Shown here: in pieces, positions 20,834-33,431 of the stretch | How positions within the stretch are numbered: position 1 is the first letter of the stretch | How the letters are laid out: each line of letters opens with the position of its first letter | Assembly: GCA_030762895.1 (NCBI GenBank) | Contig: CM061062.1 | Span: 291,568,985 to 291,632,984 of the forward strand | Reading direction: 5' to 3' | Length of the DNA: 64,000 nucleotides | Origin: Sophora flavescens | Lineage: Eukaryota; Streptophyta; Magnoliopsida; Fabales; Fabaceae | Notes under the pieces: model-generated | What the model saw: the letters and a program-made list of their open reading frames with translations, nothing else | Database searches by the model: none | What the model was told of the DNA's origin: nothing | Position numbers and translations under genes: made by a program

Positions 20834-23221
20834 ACATAGGTCATCTTCTTCATGAAGCTTTGTTCATTTTCTCTCAAAATACTTAAGTTTCCATAGCTAA
20901 TTTTGTGAAGCAACCAAGTGATTCCTAGCTCATTTTCTATTTTCAAGAGGTATGCCATACTATTCTCACTTAATTATCATCATGTTCTTCATTTATTTTT
21001 GTGATTTGAAGCCTTGATCATCATGTGTCATCTTAGGGTTTCCAACTTCAAAAATCCACAGAAATTCATAGAAAAATCCAATGAGCATGAAATCAATTTC
21101 TATGGTCTTAATATAATCTCTATATTTAAGATCCAAGAGTATGCATAAAACAAAAGTTCTTTCCTATTGAACCTAACAAGGCCGAACCCTAGTTTGTTGT
21201 GGGGGAGGAACTTTGTCCATTTTTAAAACTAGTCTTGCTTGATTCAATCCTTTTAGCTCATGTATGTATTGAATCCATGATGATTAGATAAAATTAAAAT
21301 CTCTAAGCCATTATTTTACTCATGGCCGAATTTGGTTTGTTAAAGGATTGGAGTATTTTATTTCAATCCTTGTATCTTAAGTATTGATTTAGGGTTTTAA
21401 GTGATTGAGAATCACTAATCCAAATGCTTAGGAATTTTAGAAATTTTTAGCTATTTTAAAACCCCAAGACCGAAACCAACATGTAGGAAAATAGGTGTTT
21501 TTAAGTTGTTTGATTGTTGGTGATTGTTGTGATTGTTGAAGGATAAGCATTATATCGGGTACGTGTGATAATGACGCTTGAATTTATGGCAAATCTTTTA
21601 TCGGAGGAAAAATCTTCTAGAGGCAAGGGATTACCTGAGGAGATTTTCCGATAGCTGTATGTAATTTGTTTGTGGTCTGTATTATTTATTGGGTATATTT
21701 ATTATTTTACGTAGTTAGTATTATTTGCTTTTAAATTATCTGCTCTTAATGATTTATTTATCTGCATTTAATTGTTATTATATCTTGTTGCATGTCATTA
21801 ATTGCTATATGCTATACACTATATTACTGGCATGAAATTGTTAATGATGTTGATTGTGGATTGTAAAGCGTGACAGTAGTCAGTGCTCAATTTATTACGA
21901 GGTTAAAAGCATTAAAAAGCTTTATATGAAATAATGAGTTTTTAATTAATGGAAAATAGTAATTTAGTATTACTTAATTATTTTATTGGTTAAAAATGGA
22001 TAATAGTGAAAAATGTGATTATTTTAATGATTTAACGGCATAAGAGTGTCTTATGAGTCACGGTGAGGACGAATGCTAGTGAAAATATTTTTGTCTTGCT
22101 AATTTATACGAAAGAAATTTCTTGATATTAGAAAATGTTATTATAAAAAAATAAGTGTCAAAAATAATTTTTTTATGGTATTGGAAAAATAATTTTACTA
22201 GAAAAGTTAAAATTATGACGTAAAAACGTTTTTAAAACGTCAAACGTCGGATAATTCCGATAATATTTACAGAAGTATTATTAAAACGGTAATATAAGTT
22301 AAACAGAGAATTTGTCTCAAAGCAATTCCGACAATATTTACAGAAGTATTTCCAACGTAAAAAGATTTTCTGTAAAGTATTTTTATACAACGGTGTTATT
22401 TTCAACAACTTGGATAAGTTAAGGAACTTTTGTTTTGTTTTGTGTTTCACCGAACGAAAATGATTTTAAAGATGAAAAACAGACCTCGAGGCCGAGACGT
22501 CGGGGTTCTAGTGTTAAACGATGTGGACGGTGTGTCCCAACGGTGAAGTTATGTGCTATATGTCCTATATAGTGTTGTATTTATTTTGTGCACTACAATC
22601 TACGTATCTATGACTGGTGCATCGGTCTAGATTTCGTGATTTGCACATTTTGACATGGAGTATGTTCTTTTGGAATGATGGATTAAACTTAAATGATTAA
22701 ACATTAGATTGGTCGTTAGTCTTCAAGCTGCGACAAGGAAAGAATGAACACAAAGAAAATGACGTAAGCAAAACGTTTTACATGCATTTTTGGGGCAAAC
22801 GTGCTTACGCATTGGACTTGAATTCTTGATGGCAAGGATTCATGACGTTGCATCATTAATTGTGCCTTGATGGACAATGAAACCATATACTACTAATAGT
22901 ATCCATCGTGCCTCGTTTTGGACAGTGCTATGGTTAATTTAAAACCTGCCTTATATGGCAATGATTAAAACCTGCCTTATTTGGCAACGAGAGCTTGATC
23001 AACTCATTTGTTTTGTGGTTGAAGCTCCGGAGATTAGGTACCAAAGTTAGATAATGAATATTGAAGTGTCATTGTTTTTAAAAACGACTACGACTGTCAG
23101 GTATGAAACCCTTTGATAAATAAATTGGTTATCGTTTTAAAATCCATATATTGGTTCTCACCCTTGCACGTTTTATTGTTGGTCTCTTTTTTGTATGGCG
23201 TATATTTCTATTTGAGTATAG

Positions 23222-23674
23222 ATGGATATGGCGATGCTGTTGGCACACACGGGGGTTCGTTCCCTCCGTTTTGAGGACGCGGAGAACATAGGCACGTGGG
23301 TTATTAACGCTGGAGCCCACAGTGCGACATATACCAGGGGTATACATACTGTAGAGGGCACCATAGCGACTGGACCACAGTGTGAGCATCGTACTGTAGA
23401 GACCATAGAGGTATCCTTACCTCTGATGTGGTTCCTACTGCAGCACCTAGTTGATCAGGGGGAGCTTGAGGCACAGCCGTTAGCTGAGGCATCATCGACA
23501 TCACCTCCAGAGGAGATGGTTATAGATCCGGAGGAGTTCGTAGAGGATGTGCCCGACTGCATTCCTCTTGATGACGACGATGATTCACCAGATGAGGGTG
23601 CAGTCGTGTCTTCATCAGATACTTCTACGGGGAGTGGGATTGATCACCATGATCTTCCCAATGGGTATCATTAA
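23222..23674 (+). CDS. LTR-internal acidic ORF, copy 2, intact 150 codons
   Basis: This open frame is MDMAMLLAHTGVRSLRFEDA...LPNGYH, ending TAA at 23672-23674. Residues 1-85 are mixed and neutral, with HTVEGTIATGP and VSLPLMWFLLQHLVDQ. Residues about 95-125 are acidic (PEEMVIDPEEFVEDVPD, then a run of five Asp). The end is Ser/Thr-rich. It sits in the LTR about 400 bp before the LTR end, 70 bp before the Tek-3 insertion. An ATATTTCTATTTGAGTATAG stretch just before the ATG resembles a splice acceptor. I know no family for it. Three copies keep the same frame, but substitutions between copies are not clearly biased to silent sites. Confidence 0.5.
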   Translation: MDMAMLLAHTGVRSLRFEDAENIGTWVINAGAHSATYTRGIHTVEGTIATGPQCEHRTVETIEVSLPLMWFLLQHLVDQGELEAQPLAEASSTSPPEEMVIDPEEFVEDVPDCIPLDDDDDSPDEGAVVSSSDTSTGSGIDHHDLPNGYH

Positions 23675-23743
23675 ATACGACCAGCTGTAGGTAGATTCCA
23701 TTTTTGGGGTAGTGATTCCGTCAATCTATTTCTGGCTACTGAT

Positions 23744-26700
23744 TGAGACACCCCGCTGTGCCCCCTTGTAATATTAGATTAAAACATTATTAATTATTTA
23801 CTTAACCGCGTACTTAACGTTAGAATACATAAAAATTAAAACTTAACTTATAAAACATACAACGTTGGACAATTTAAAGCATCACACTATTATATAACAC
23901 ATACATAAACACCATTTATTTATGCATCAGAGTATTTAAACACTGTCTAGGGTATCCTCTCAGTAGGATCACTCACGGGTACTTATTTACACAAACTACT
24001 TATAATCAGCGGAAAAATAAAATGTTTTATATGACTCACTGGCACTAACTTTACTAAATTATATTATTAGGATATGTAACTTGTTCTCTAGTGACGAGCT
24101 TCATACGGAGTTTCATCCAACTCCTCAAAGAACCTCCATCTTGTATAGGGTTCCATCCATCTCCTCAAGAACATATTCCTCCATCGGGTCTTCTAACGTA
24201 ATAAAGTAGACATACACAAAAATACAGAAATAGGGAGATAAGAAACAGTTCTATCATCATAAGCGGAGAAGATTCATAGCATATAATACAATAATAGTCA
24301 CAAGCACGCATCACTCACAATCTACAAATATTCCTTACTTTACGATATCATCCTCTACCCTCCAACTCATGCAACTAAACCATTATGCTGACGTGGCCAC
24401 CACTAATCCTGTCACACATCCCTCATTAGGAATGTCAGTCAGTCGTCCAAGTGACGCTTTCCCAATGCCGGTGCACATTCTCATCCATGGTGAGAATTCT
24501 CATGCAAAGCAATGACATTATAGCTGCACAGTACCGTCGGTGCACACCCTGGTTCTCTCTCATCTCTATCAAGGGTGCTCATGCATAGCAATGATACTAT
24601 AGTAGCACAGCTTAAATTCTAATTTTTAATGGTCCACGAGAACTTCAGACCTCGTGTATCTCAAATACACGGTTATGAACAACAATGCAACATATGATTC
24701 TCACTGACTTGTATCAATAGCAACCTAGTGCCTCATGCTTTCCTCATAACCTCCACTTACATTTTATATCACACAACTTCTATAACATAATAGCTAGACA
24801 CCTCTAATTTATGTTCGAGCTCTCACCCAAAACAAAATACCTTCGAACTTAATATATTTCTTTTCTTAAAATCAACTAAACAATTTATCAAACCAGACAG
24901 ATCATGCATAACACAATAATCAATAAAATATTCAAACACCAAAATAAATGTCACATGCAGTAGAATACCTCAACCAACGTATCACAAATAGTAAAAAATT
25001 TATAATTCAGTCATCCTCAAATCTTATTAAATTAACCTAAGGTGATAAACCTACAATTCCCAAATCGTCATTGGTATTACGAAAAAGTTTCCAATACGAT
25101 TTTGGTATTGTCGATTACTCGACCACTAGTAGGGTTTAGGTCGCCTGACACCATTATTATAAAATATATACTACTTATCAGTTCCGACGATGGAGTGGTT
25201 CTTTCCCCCACCTATGTTACCACCCGAAACACGAAATCGACGATCCTCGATATCCCGCCACGAGTTACCAAAACCACCTTCAACCAAATCAACAAAAGAA
25301 TTAATTAATCAAACAAAAACCATCCTTACCCACAAAAGGCTAGGTTCGGTCATGACAACCAAAACAAAGTCTAAGGTTATTTTCTCAATTACATATTTTG
25401 GATTCTAGTTACTAAGGCCTTAACTAGCATAGATTAATTGTTAGAAGACAAAGTTTGAAACAAAATAATCTAACCTCTAGGGTTAGGGTTTCGTCCAAGT
25501 ATATGAAAAATAGGCTAGAAATTGTTTTTGATTTCAAGCTCTTGGATCTATAACCTAGAGACCTTAGCTAGCTTAGACAAGTCATTATTTAAGTAAAATT
25601 TGAAGAAAAACTCATTTACTCATACATCTAGGGTTTCGGTTATATGAGTAGAAACTAGCTAGAACTTTCTTTTCATTGTAAACTCTTGGATAATCAATCT
25701 AAAGATCTCAAATAGTTTATAAAAATCATCATCCAAGTTAACAATTGAAGAAAAAACTCATCTAGCCTACATAGACATAGATTCGGCCCACATAGGAAAT
25801 TAGAGCTAGGAATTTATTTTGATCTCAAGCTTTTGGATTTAGCATCTAGATGCCTTAGAGAGTTCATAGAAATTGATCTCACATCCAATTGAGTTTTCTA
25901 TGATTTTTGGTGAATTTTGAAAAACTAGATATAGAAATGGAAATTTAAGAAAACTTGATGAAAATGGAGATTTAGATATGATTAATGGAGCTAAGAGGAT
26001 ACTGAATAGGATACTTACTATGAAATGAAGATCTTTGATGAAGAACTTGAAGCAAAATAATCAAAGATGCAAAAGTTGTCAAGGATTGAAACTTTGAGTT
26101 TTTCGAGAGAACATGACATGAACATGTAGGAAAATGGTGGAAATGAAGAAGTGAAGTGCCTAAGTGTTTCAAGAGGGAAAGGCTGCATGCAAGGAGGGGT
26201 AATTTGGTCCCAAAATGCTGGGACAAAGTTGGAAATACAATGAAAGGTCAAGGGTATTTTAGTCTTTTTGCTAGGTTAGCATTTAATTCCATTAATGCAT
26301 CATTAATGCTTTGGTGAGTCATTAGGATGAGTCAAGTACAATGTGTGGTGAAAAATTGATGGGAGGTGTGGCTGCCATTGCACCACATAAACTAACCTTG
26401 ACTTGCCTTAACCATGGTTAAAATCTAACTAGAATAGGTTAGGTTAAGCTTAAGGGCATTTTGGTCATTTCACCTAAAAACTCATAATTCCTAACATCAA
26501 TTGCATCATAAATTCTTAACAAGTCATCCCACTGCTCAGCTCCTCTGAAGTCCCGTTCTGTCTCTGCAGTTCCGTAGCCGATTCCTTCGGTTTCCCGATT
26601 AGGGTTTTACGCCCGAATAAAACTGTAATATTTCGTTTTCGACTGAAAATTTTTAAACTAACCAGACTCATTGGAAATATGATTTAATGATAACCCATTT

Positions 26701-27115
26701 CATTCACAAGTCAAAATTAGGTTTTCTGATCATTAAAATCTTACTGTCAATGAAAATGCCGACTGTTTTTCGTTCGAACTTTCACCAAAATTCGTCCGAA
26801 TAAACATAATATTTTATTTCTGATTAGAAATTTGGAAAGTAGAAATCCTGACGGACAAAATATAAAAAAAATCTACAAATTTCAGTTTCGGGTCAATTTA
26901 GGGTTTTACTTTTGTATAAAATTATACTTTTAGTAAAAAAACGCAGACCGGTTTCCATCTGAGTTTTAAACCCAAAATTTCACCGTAACCTTATACCATA
27001 AGATATAATAGGAATATGATTTTGTTTTATCAAAAATCATTTCCTAGGTCGCAGATAAAAATATAAATATATATTTTTACCGTTAATACAACGTAATTAA
27101 AAACGGAATGTTACA
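23744..27115 (-). repeat. Tek-3 3' LTR
   Basis: The LTR is 3372 bp, the complete copy of the pair. On the minus strand it begins TGTAACATTCCG at 27115 and ends GGGGTGTCTCA at 23744. It keeps the TGAGTCA pair (26315-26334) that the other LTR has lost. An acidic frame near 24080-24200 matches the one in the 5' LTR but is broken. No other gene is seen; ORFs at 25042-25408 are repeated in the other LTR and look like chance. Confidence 0.9.
26315..26334. promoter_or_regulatory. Two TGAGTCA motifs in the Tek-3 3' LTR
   Basis: TGAGTCA occurs at 26315-26321 and 26328-26334, matching the bZIP-type clusters of Tek-1 and Tek-2 in sequence and relative position. Confidence 0.5.
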
Positions 27116-27130
27116 TTACTACCCCTTTTT
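27116..27130 (-). other. Tek-3 polypurine tract
   Basis: On the minus strand this reads AAAAAGGGGTAGTAA and ends directly at the 3' LTR. Confidence 0.75.
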
Positions 27131-27162
27131 GAAAAAAATTCCGTCCTCGGAATTTACATACC

Positions 27163-28148
27163 TCATAAAAGATGTGGATGTCGTTGTTGCATATCTGCTT
27201 CACGTTCCCAAGTAGCATCTCCAGTAGTTTCATCCCATATGACCTTAGCCAAAGGAATTTGTCTACCGCGAAGCTCCTTAATCCATCTATCTACTATCCT
27301 TACAGGTAAAGCCTCATACTCTAAATTCTCTCGCAGTTGTATAGACTCAGACTCAATAACATGTGAAGGATCAGGATAATATTTTCTCAACTAAGAAACG
27401 TGAAAGACGTCATGAAGGTTAGCAAGGTTAGGGGGTAAAGCAATATGGTAAGCTACTGGACAATCCTTCGAAGAATCTGGAAAGGTCCGATGAACCTAGG
27501 AGTAAGTTTTTTAGTTTTGATAGCCCTGCCAATTCTGATCTTCGGAGTGACTCTAAAAAACACATGGTCACCCTCCTGGAATTCTAAAGGTCTCCTTCTC
27601 TTGTTACTGTAGCTCCTTTGCCTATCATGTGCTTCCTTCATCTTTTCCCTTATCTTCCTGACTTGTTTCGTAGTCTTTTGCATTACGTCTAGACCCAAGA
27701 CTTGGTTTTCACCAATCTCGTACCAGCATAATGGGGTTCTACACTTACTACAATACAAAGCCTCATATGGTGCCATTCCAATATTACTGTGAAAACTATT
27801 GTTATAAGTAAATTCAATCAGTGGCAAAAACTCATCCCAACTGCCAGTGTGTTCCAAAACACAAGCTCTTAAAAGATCCTCCAATAATTGGATCGTCCTT
27901 TCTGACTGTCCATCTGTCTGGGGATGATAAGCAGAACTCATCCTCAACTTTGTCCCTAAAGCATTGTGCAACGGTTTCCAAAATCTAGATGTGAATCTAG
28001 GATCTCGGTCTGAGACAATGCTCGATGGCACACCATGCAACCAAACAACTTCTTTGATGTAAATTTGGGTCAACTTTTCCAAACTATAACTTTCACCAAT
28101 AGGTAAGTGAGCACACTTTGTCAACCTATCAATGATAACCCAAATCAC
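27163..28148 (-). pseudogene. Tek-3 integrase core and chromodomain-like tail
   Basis: The frame 28148-27453 shows VIIDRLTKCAH, SDRDPRFTSRF, YHPQTDGQSERTIQLLEDLL, YNNSFHSNIGMAPYEALY, then the GPF block FIGPFQILRR. After a frameshift, 27390-27163 carries the tail RIVDRWIKELRGRQIPLAK and VIWDETTGDATWERE, a chromodomain-like end ending at a TGA before the purine tract. The second catalytic Asp and the Glu are intact. The first Asp lies in the preceding frame (AMDF). Confidence 0.88.
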
Positions 28149-28888
28149 ATCATGTCTCTTCGGAGTTCGTGGTAAATAACCACAAAATCCATAGCTATTC
28201 TATCCCATTTCCATTCTGGGATATCTAATGATTGCAATAAATCCGCCGGCTTTTGATGCTCTATCTTAGCCTTCTGGCACACCAGGCAAGATAAAACATA
28301 CTCTGCTACCTCCTTCTTCATCCTTGTCCACCAAAACATTTTCTCTAAATCCTGATACATCTTAGTGGATCCAGGATGAAAACTCAACTTACTCTTATGT
28401 GCTTCTTCTAATATCATTTTCCTAAGTTCTAAATTATCTGGTACACATATTCTATCCCTAAACCTCAGTACACCATCTGTTCCTCTACTAAACTCAAAAA
28501 TCTTACCCTCATCTATACCTCTACTTATCTCCTGTAGATATTGATCCTTAACTTGTTTTTCCTTAAGATCCCTCATAAAATCACTGCTAATAGCGATCAT
28601 ACCCAAACAAATTTTATCATCAACCAACTCCATTCCTAAGTTCAAATCTCTGAACTGTTCTAGTAATTCCAACTCCTTAACCATCATTGCAGATACATGC
28701 AATGATCTCCTACTCAAGGCATCCGCTACAACGTTCGCCTTCCCAGGATGGTACAGTAAATCAAACTCATAATCTTTGATAAACTCCACCCATATTCTCT
28801 GTCTCATATTCAACTCTTTTTGGTCGAATAGATACTCTAGACTTTTATGGTCACTGTAAACATTAAACTTTGCTCCATACAGAAAGTG
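28145..28888 (-). pseudogene. Tek-3 RNase H end, H2C2 domain and integrase start
   Basis: The open frame 28813-28145 begins NMRQRIWVEFIKDYEF and continues with LLYHPGKANVVADALSRRS and an H2C2 zinc domain (HKSKLSFHPGS, then CLVCQKAK). It enters the integrase at PEWKWDRIAMDFV before a frameshift at 28148. The bases 28888-28814 carry SDHKSLEYLFDQKEL. The RNase H domain is split at 28888 by Sol-F. Confidence 0.88.
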
Positions 28889-28893
28889 TCGCC

Positions 28894-30412
28894 TGTTGAT
28901 TCACCGGCAAGTGTACCGGGTCGTCGCAAGTAATAAAGTAAACACGGTAAGTAATTACCGAGGTCGAACTCAGGGATTGGGCTACCAATTCGACTAATCC
29001 GCGGGAAATCAGATACGTTTGGTCAAGTTACAGAAGGTGGTTGAGAGAGAAGATAGGATTGAATTCAAATTAACAAATCTAATAAAATAATTAACTAAAA
29101 ATCTGAAATTAAAATATCCAAGGTCTCAAATCCACCTACCCAATCATGTATAGTACCCAAGTGATGATGAATTCCTCCCTAAGTTCAATTACAATGTCAA
29201 CCGGGACCCCCAATTTCTCCTATATCCACTGTCGTGCTCAATAGGACGTATTCGACGATTGGATTAATTACTTACTAGGTCTCATAATCCTAATCTCGAA
29301 TTCTATTAATTCTTGTTCCCTATAAGGTTGCACTAATCTCCTAAATCCACTGTCGTGCTCATTATTCAATTAGTGATTCCAATCCAAGTTCTAAAACGCG
29401 AATCGCCGATCGGCCTCAAACACGTTTAACTAGTCAATCACGCAACACATATGATCAACGCATTCAAATCAGAATTGGAAAACATTCATTGAGAGAAGGG
29501 GAGAAAAACATACATCACATGAACACTATACCGCCATGGGCGGCTTCATTGATCCCTCGGACGAGGGGATTAGTTCCTCATGCCCGTGACGACGCACAAA
29601 CAATCCGACATAATCTCCATAATAAAATAAGAAAAGAAAAGAGAAGGGAGACGCAGCTCCAGAAACAAGGATTCGCACAAAATCTGATCTAAAACAAGTG
29701 GAAAAACTTGGATCCCCATTCTGATCTGAAACAGCCTTTAAATAAGGATTCTGATTCTCGGCCGCTCGCGGGGCGAACCATCTTTCGCGAGGCGAACATT
29801 AGTTTTGGCGCGCTTTCAATTTTGGATTCTCGCGAGGCGAGAGTGTATTCGCGGGGCGAGTCTTCCAACTTCAATCTGTCACAGCCGTGACCTTCATCTC
29901 GGCTAGGCCGTGATGGTCTCTGTCTTCCAGGGTCTTCAAACTCTCGCGGGGCGAGATTCGTTTCGCGGGGCGAGACTCTTTTCTAGGCTGTGACCTTCAT
30001 CACGGCTAGGCCGTGATGGTCTCTGACTTCCAGGTCTTCATGATTCGCGAGGCGATCAGACTGTTCGCGGGGCGAACCAGAGTGATGATTGTTGCTGCTT
30101 TATCTGATGTTCAGGCTCGCGAGGCGAGCATCTAGTCGCGGGGCGAGCATCTCCAGAATGGCAATTTCCACTATTTCTTGATTTTCCTTGACTCCTGGAG
30201 CTTCACTTCTAACCTGAAACAATAAAAAGACACAAAAAGCGTAATTCTATTCAAAATAGACTAAAAACTACTAAAAATGCCTAGAACGAGTAAAAGTCTA
30301 CTTAGGAACAAAACAAGGCCAAATTTGGGCGAAAACGAGATTGAACTCGAATAATTTGCACAAAAACCACAGTCCATCTAGTTATAAAACTAGATAAGCC
30401 CAAGGCTTATCA
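28894..30412 (-). mobile_element. Sol-F: solo LTR related to Ath-1
   Basis: Left end TGTTGATTCACC, right end GGCTTATCA, flanked by TCGCC at 28889-28893 and 30413-30417. No internal region, primer site or second LTR is present, so it is a solo LTR of 1519 bp. Its minus-strand start (TGATAAGCC, CTAGTTTTATAACTAG, TTTTGTGCAAATTAT) resembles the start of the Ath-1 LTR, so the family is Athila-related. It carries a CG-rich dyad array and, on the minus strand, TATTTAAA (29737-29744) just past it. Confidence 0.88.
29757..30147. repeat. CG-rich dyad array in Sol-F
   Basis: Five pairs of TCGCGAGGCGA / TCGCGGGGCGA sites start near 29765, 29830, 29943, 30050 and 30118. Within pairs the spacing is 19, 19, 19, 20 and 19 bp. 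TCACGGCTAGGCCGTGA-type sites occur near 29885-29915 and 29990-30020. Thus both dyad types are mixed in a single LTR. Confidence 0.8.
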
Positions 30413-30758
30413 TCGCCATATCTTCAATACGAATACTATGGCTGCTAACTGCAAATCATAAGTCGGATATGAATTCTCAATTATCAGGAAGCATAAGCCA
30501 CAACTTTTCCCTCTTACATCAGAACACAACCTAAACCCTGATATGACGCATCGCAGTAACGTCAAACTGTCCTAACGGATCGGGTTAAGTCAACCCAGGT
30601 GATGTAGTCAACCTGTTCTTCAGCTTTTGGAAACTCTTCTCACACTTGTCCGTCCACACAAAAGCTGTATTTTTCCTTGTCAACTGCCTCATAGACAATG
30701 CAATCTTCGAGAAACCCTCTATAATCCTCCGACAGTATCCAGCTAACCCTAGAAAACT
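30413..30758 (-). pseudogene. Tek-3 RT end and RNase H start, decayed
   Basis: From the TGA at 30759-30761 the frame continues as SFLGLAGYCRR and IEGFSKIALSMRQLTRKN, then WTDKCEKSFQKLKNRLT, where stops and frameshifts set in. The RNase H catalytic region (DPLGQFDVTAM, CDAS expected) is badly degraded. Sol-F interrupts it at 30412. Confidence 0.75.
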
Positions 30759-32303
30759 TCATACTTCACTTACCGACTTAGGTCGTTCCCACTTAAGAAC
30801 TGCCTCAACCTTAGTTGGATCTACTGCTATACCTTCCTTGTTAATCACATGTCCAAGAAATTTGACTTCTTCCATCCAAAACTCACACTTGGAAAGTTTA
30901 GCATAAAGCTGCCTATCCTTCAGAACTTGTAGCACCACTCTCAAATGTTCCTCATGATCTTCCCATGTTCGAGAATAGATAAGGATGTCGTCGATGAACA
31001 CAACAACAAACTTATCAAGGAACGGTCTAAATATCCTGTTCATATAATCCATGAACATTGCTGGCGTGTTAGTCACACCGAACGACATAACGAAATACTT
31101 GTAATGTCCATACCTAGTCCTAAAAGCCGTTTTTAGTATATCTTCCTTCCTTACTCTAATCTGATGGTATCCATATCTCAAATCAATCTTGGCAAATACT
31201 GCTGCTCCTTTCAATTGATCCATCAGATCATCTATCCTAGGCAACATATACTTGTTCTTAATTGTTACCTTGTTCAACTGTCTATAATCCATGCACAACC
31301 TAGCACTCCCATCTTTCTTCTTAACAAACAACACTGGAGCTCCCCATGGTGAAACACTCGGTCTTATGAACTCTTTCCCCAACATGTCATCCAACTGTTT
31401 CTTTAACTCCGCCAATTCTATAGGTGACATTCGATAAGGCGCTATAGATATAGGTCCTGTCCCCGGTACAAGATCTATGGTGAATTCCACTTCTTGCTGT
31501 GGTGGCAAACCTGGAACGTCGGGAGGGAAAACCTCAGGAAACTCTTTCACAATAGGCATAGAATCTATACTAGGAGTCTCATTAGCTTCCACCGCGAACA
31601 ACATCACGTACTGCCGAGAATCATCACTCCTCATGGATACTTCTTCATTGGAAGAGACTACACTAGAAGACTCAAGAAAGGATAAGGTCTTGCTAGAACA
31701 ATCTAACATTACATGGTTAGTCGAAAGCCAATCCATGCCAAGAATAACATCTATCTGTTGCATAGGAAAACGGACAAGGTCTACAATAAATGTCCTATTC
31801 TCAACAACTATAGGACACTGTAAACAAACATACAAAGTAGTTAAAGGATTACTAGTCAGAGTAGATACTGTAAGAGTATAAGGCAATTGAGAAATAGTCA
31901 ATTTTAATTGGTCCACACATTCATACGAAATAAATGAATGCGTAGCGCTTGAGTAAAATAACATATACGAGAGTCTACCAGCTATCAAACACATACCTTG
32001 TATAAGATCAGCAGATTGAGAGGCTTCAGCTTCCCTCACGGTAATCACTCTTCCAGCGGCCTGAGGTCTTGCCCCCTGTCGTCCTGCTGTTGTGTCTCCT
32101 TTTCCAGCTCCACCTCTATTGCCTCCATTTCCTCTACGTACAACTACCGGTTGTTGCCTAGCCTGCTGTCTGCAATATCGGGCAATATGACATGTTTTCC
32201 CACAGTGAAAACAACTAGGTCGCTCCATCCAGTCTCTAAGATAATGCAGTCCTTCGTATTTGAAATAAGCTAAGCCTTGCTGCTGTTGACCCGCTCTAAC
32301 CAC
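30759..32303 (-). pseudogene. Tek-3 CCHC knuckle, protease and reverse transcriptase; protease Asp lost
   Basis: A 514-codon open frame. The CCHC knuckle is CFHCGKTCHIARYC near residue 38. The protease motif reads MLFYSSATHSFIS, where sister copies have LYDSGATHSFIS, so the catalytic Asp is Tyr and the Gly is Ser: the protease would be inactive. RT follows with FPPDVPGLPPQQEVEF, LCMDYRQLNKVTIKNKYML, FGVTNTPAMFMDYMNR and the active-site VVFIDDILIYSR, then KFLGHVINKEGIAVDPTK. It ends at a TGA in the connection region. Confidence 0.9.
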
Positions 32304-33206
32304 TGGTGTTGGTGCAGGGGTCTGCCCTGGTCTAGAATATGGTCTCTGTCTCTATTGAGAGTTAACACCTCCTCGCCCCTGAAAAACTGGTCGAGTAGGA
32401 CCTCCACTCCTCTGTTGTTTCTGCTCAATAGCCAGCCTCGGATCTATGCTTTCGATCATACTGCATCTTTCCACCAGCTCCGGGAAACTCTGGAAATCGA
32501 GAGATACTATAGCCCTCTGGAGTTCATGTCAGAGTCCTTCTTCAAACCTTCTACATTGCCAATCTTCATCTGGGAATCTCTGAAAAAATTCTGAATACTT
32601 AACCAGAGCCTCAAAACGCGTTGCATAATCACCTACGGTCATGTTGCCTTGTTTGAGACTCATGAATTACCTTTCCTTCTCACGTCAAACTAGACACGGA
32701 AAGTACTTCTCAAAGAAAAAGATACTAAACAGTTGCCAGTTGATAAGTCTACCCTCGGCCTCCAACAATCTTCGTTTGCCTCTCCACCAGGATTATGCTC
32801 CTCCAGTTCATATGAAGGCAGCATACGTCACTTTCCTTTCCTCTCTACAGTGTATAGTATCGAATATTTTCCCGATCTCTTGCACCCACCATTCCGCCTT
32901 CTTTGGGTCATAATCCCGTCGGAATTGAGGTGGCTTCCCTTTCATAAAAGTAGCCATTCCGATATCCTCAGCTGCTGTAGCTCTCCTTTGATTCTATAAT
33001 TCCTGCTGCTCTTTGTTCATCTGCAGCATCTCAGCATTCTGCTGTGTGTGTAATAACAAGGCAGCAGCTATCGTTTCCATGGTATTGGGAGTCGTAGAAG
33101 ACTCTCCTCCACTTCCAGTATGATTATTATCAACGTTGTCAGCCCCAACAATTCTTTCAGGAGTTCTGTTCCCACTATCGATTGGACGTGTTCTTCCACG
33201 AGCCAT
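32304..33206 (-). pseudogene. Tek-3 Gag, several stops
   Basis: The ATG is at 33206 (MARGRTRPIDSGNRTPER). The frame is open to a TAG at 32994-32996. Beyond it, similarity continues across stops and at least one frame change: FMKGKPPQFRRDYDPKEAEW, then SLKQGNMTVGDYATRFEALV and CRRFEEGL, ending RQRPYSRPGQTPAPTP before the CCHC frame. This is the standard chromovirus Gag core. Confidence 0.8.
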
Positions 33207-33413
33207 GATTCTGTAAAAGAAATCATTCGCTCTTATCAGTATGATATATAATACCACATAGACAAGTATATAAATACCATATTCCATACTAACGTTAATT
33301 ATCACATCGGGTTCGGACACACTACCCAACTTCTAAGCATAGTTAAAATCTGGTGTGGACTAAACTAGACACAGCCAGTAACAACATCACAGACCTCACA
33401 GTCCGATTAGAAT

Positions 33414-33431
33414 CGAACTGCTCTGATACCA
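33414..33431 (-). other. Tek-3 primer-binding site (tRNA-Met)
   Basis: On the minus strand this reads TGGTATCAGAGCAGTTCG, five bases after the LTR end, complementary to the initiator tRNA-Met 3' end over the first 12 bases. Confidence 0.9.

Noticed and set aside
29489..29890. Short plus-strand ORFs in Sol-F
   Set aside because: Inside a solo LTR and antisense to it; no domain, no conservation with the Ath-1 LTR.
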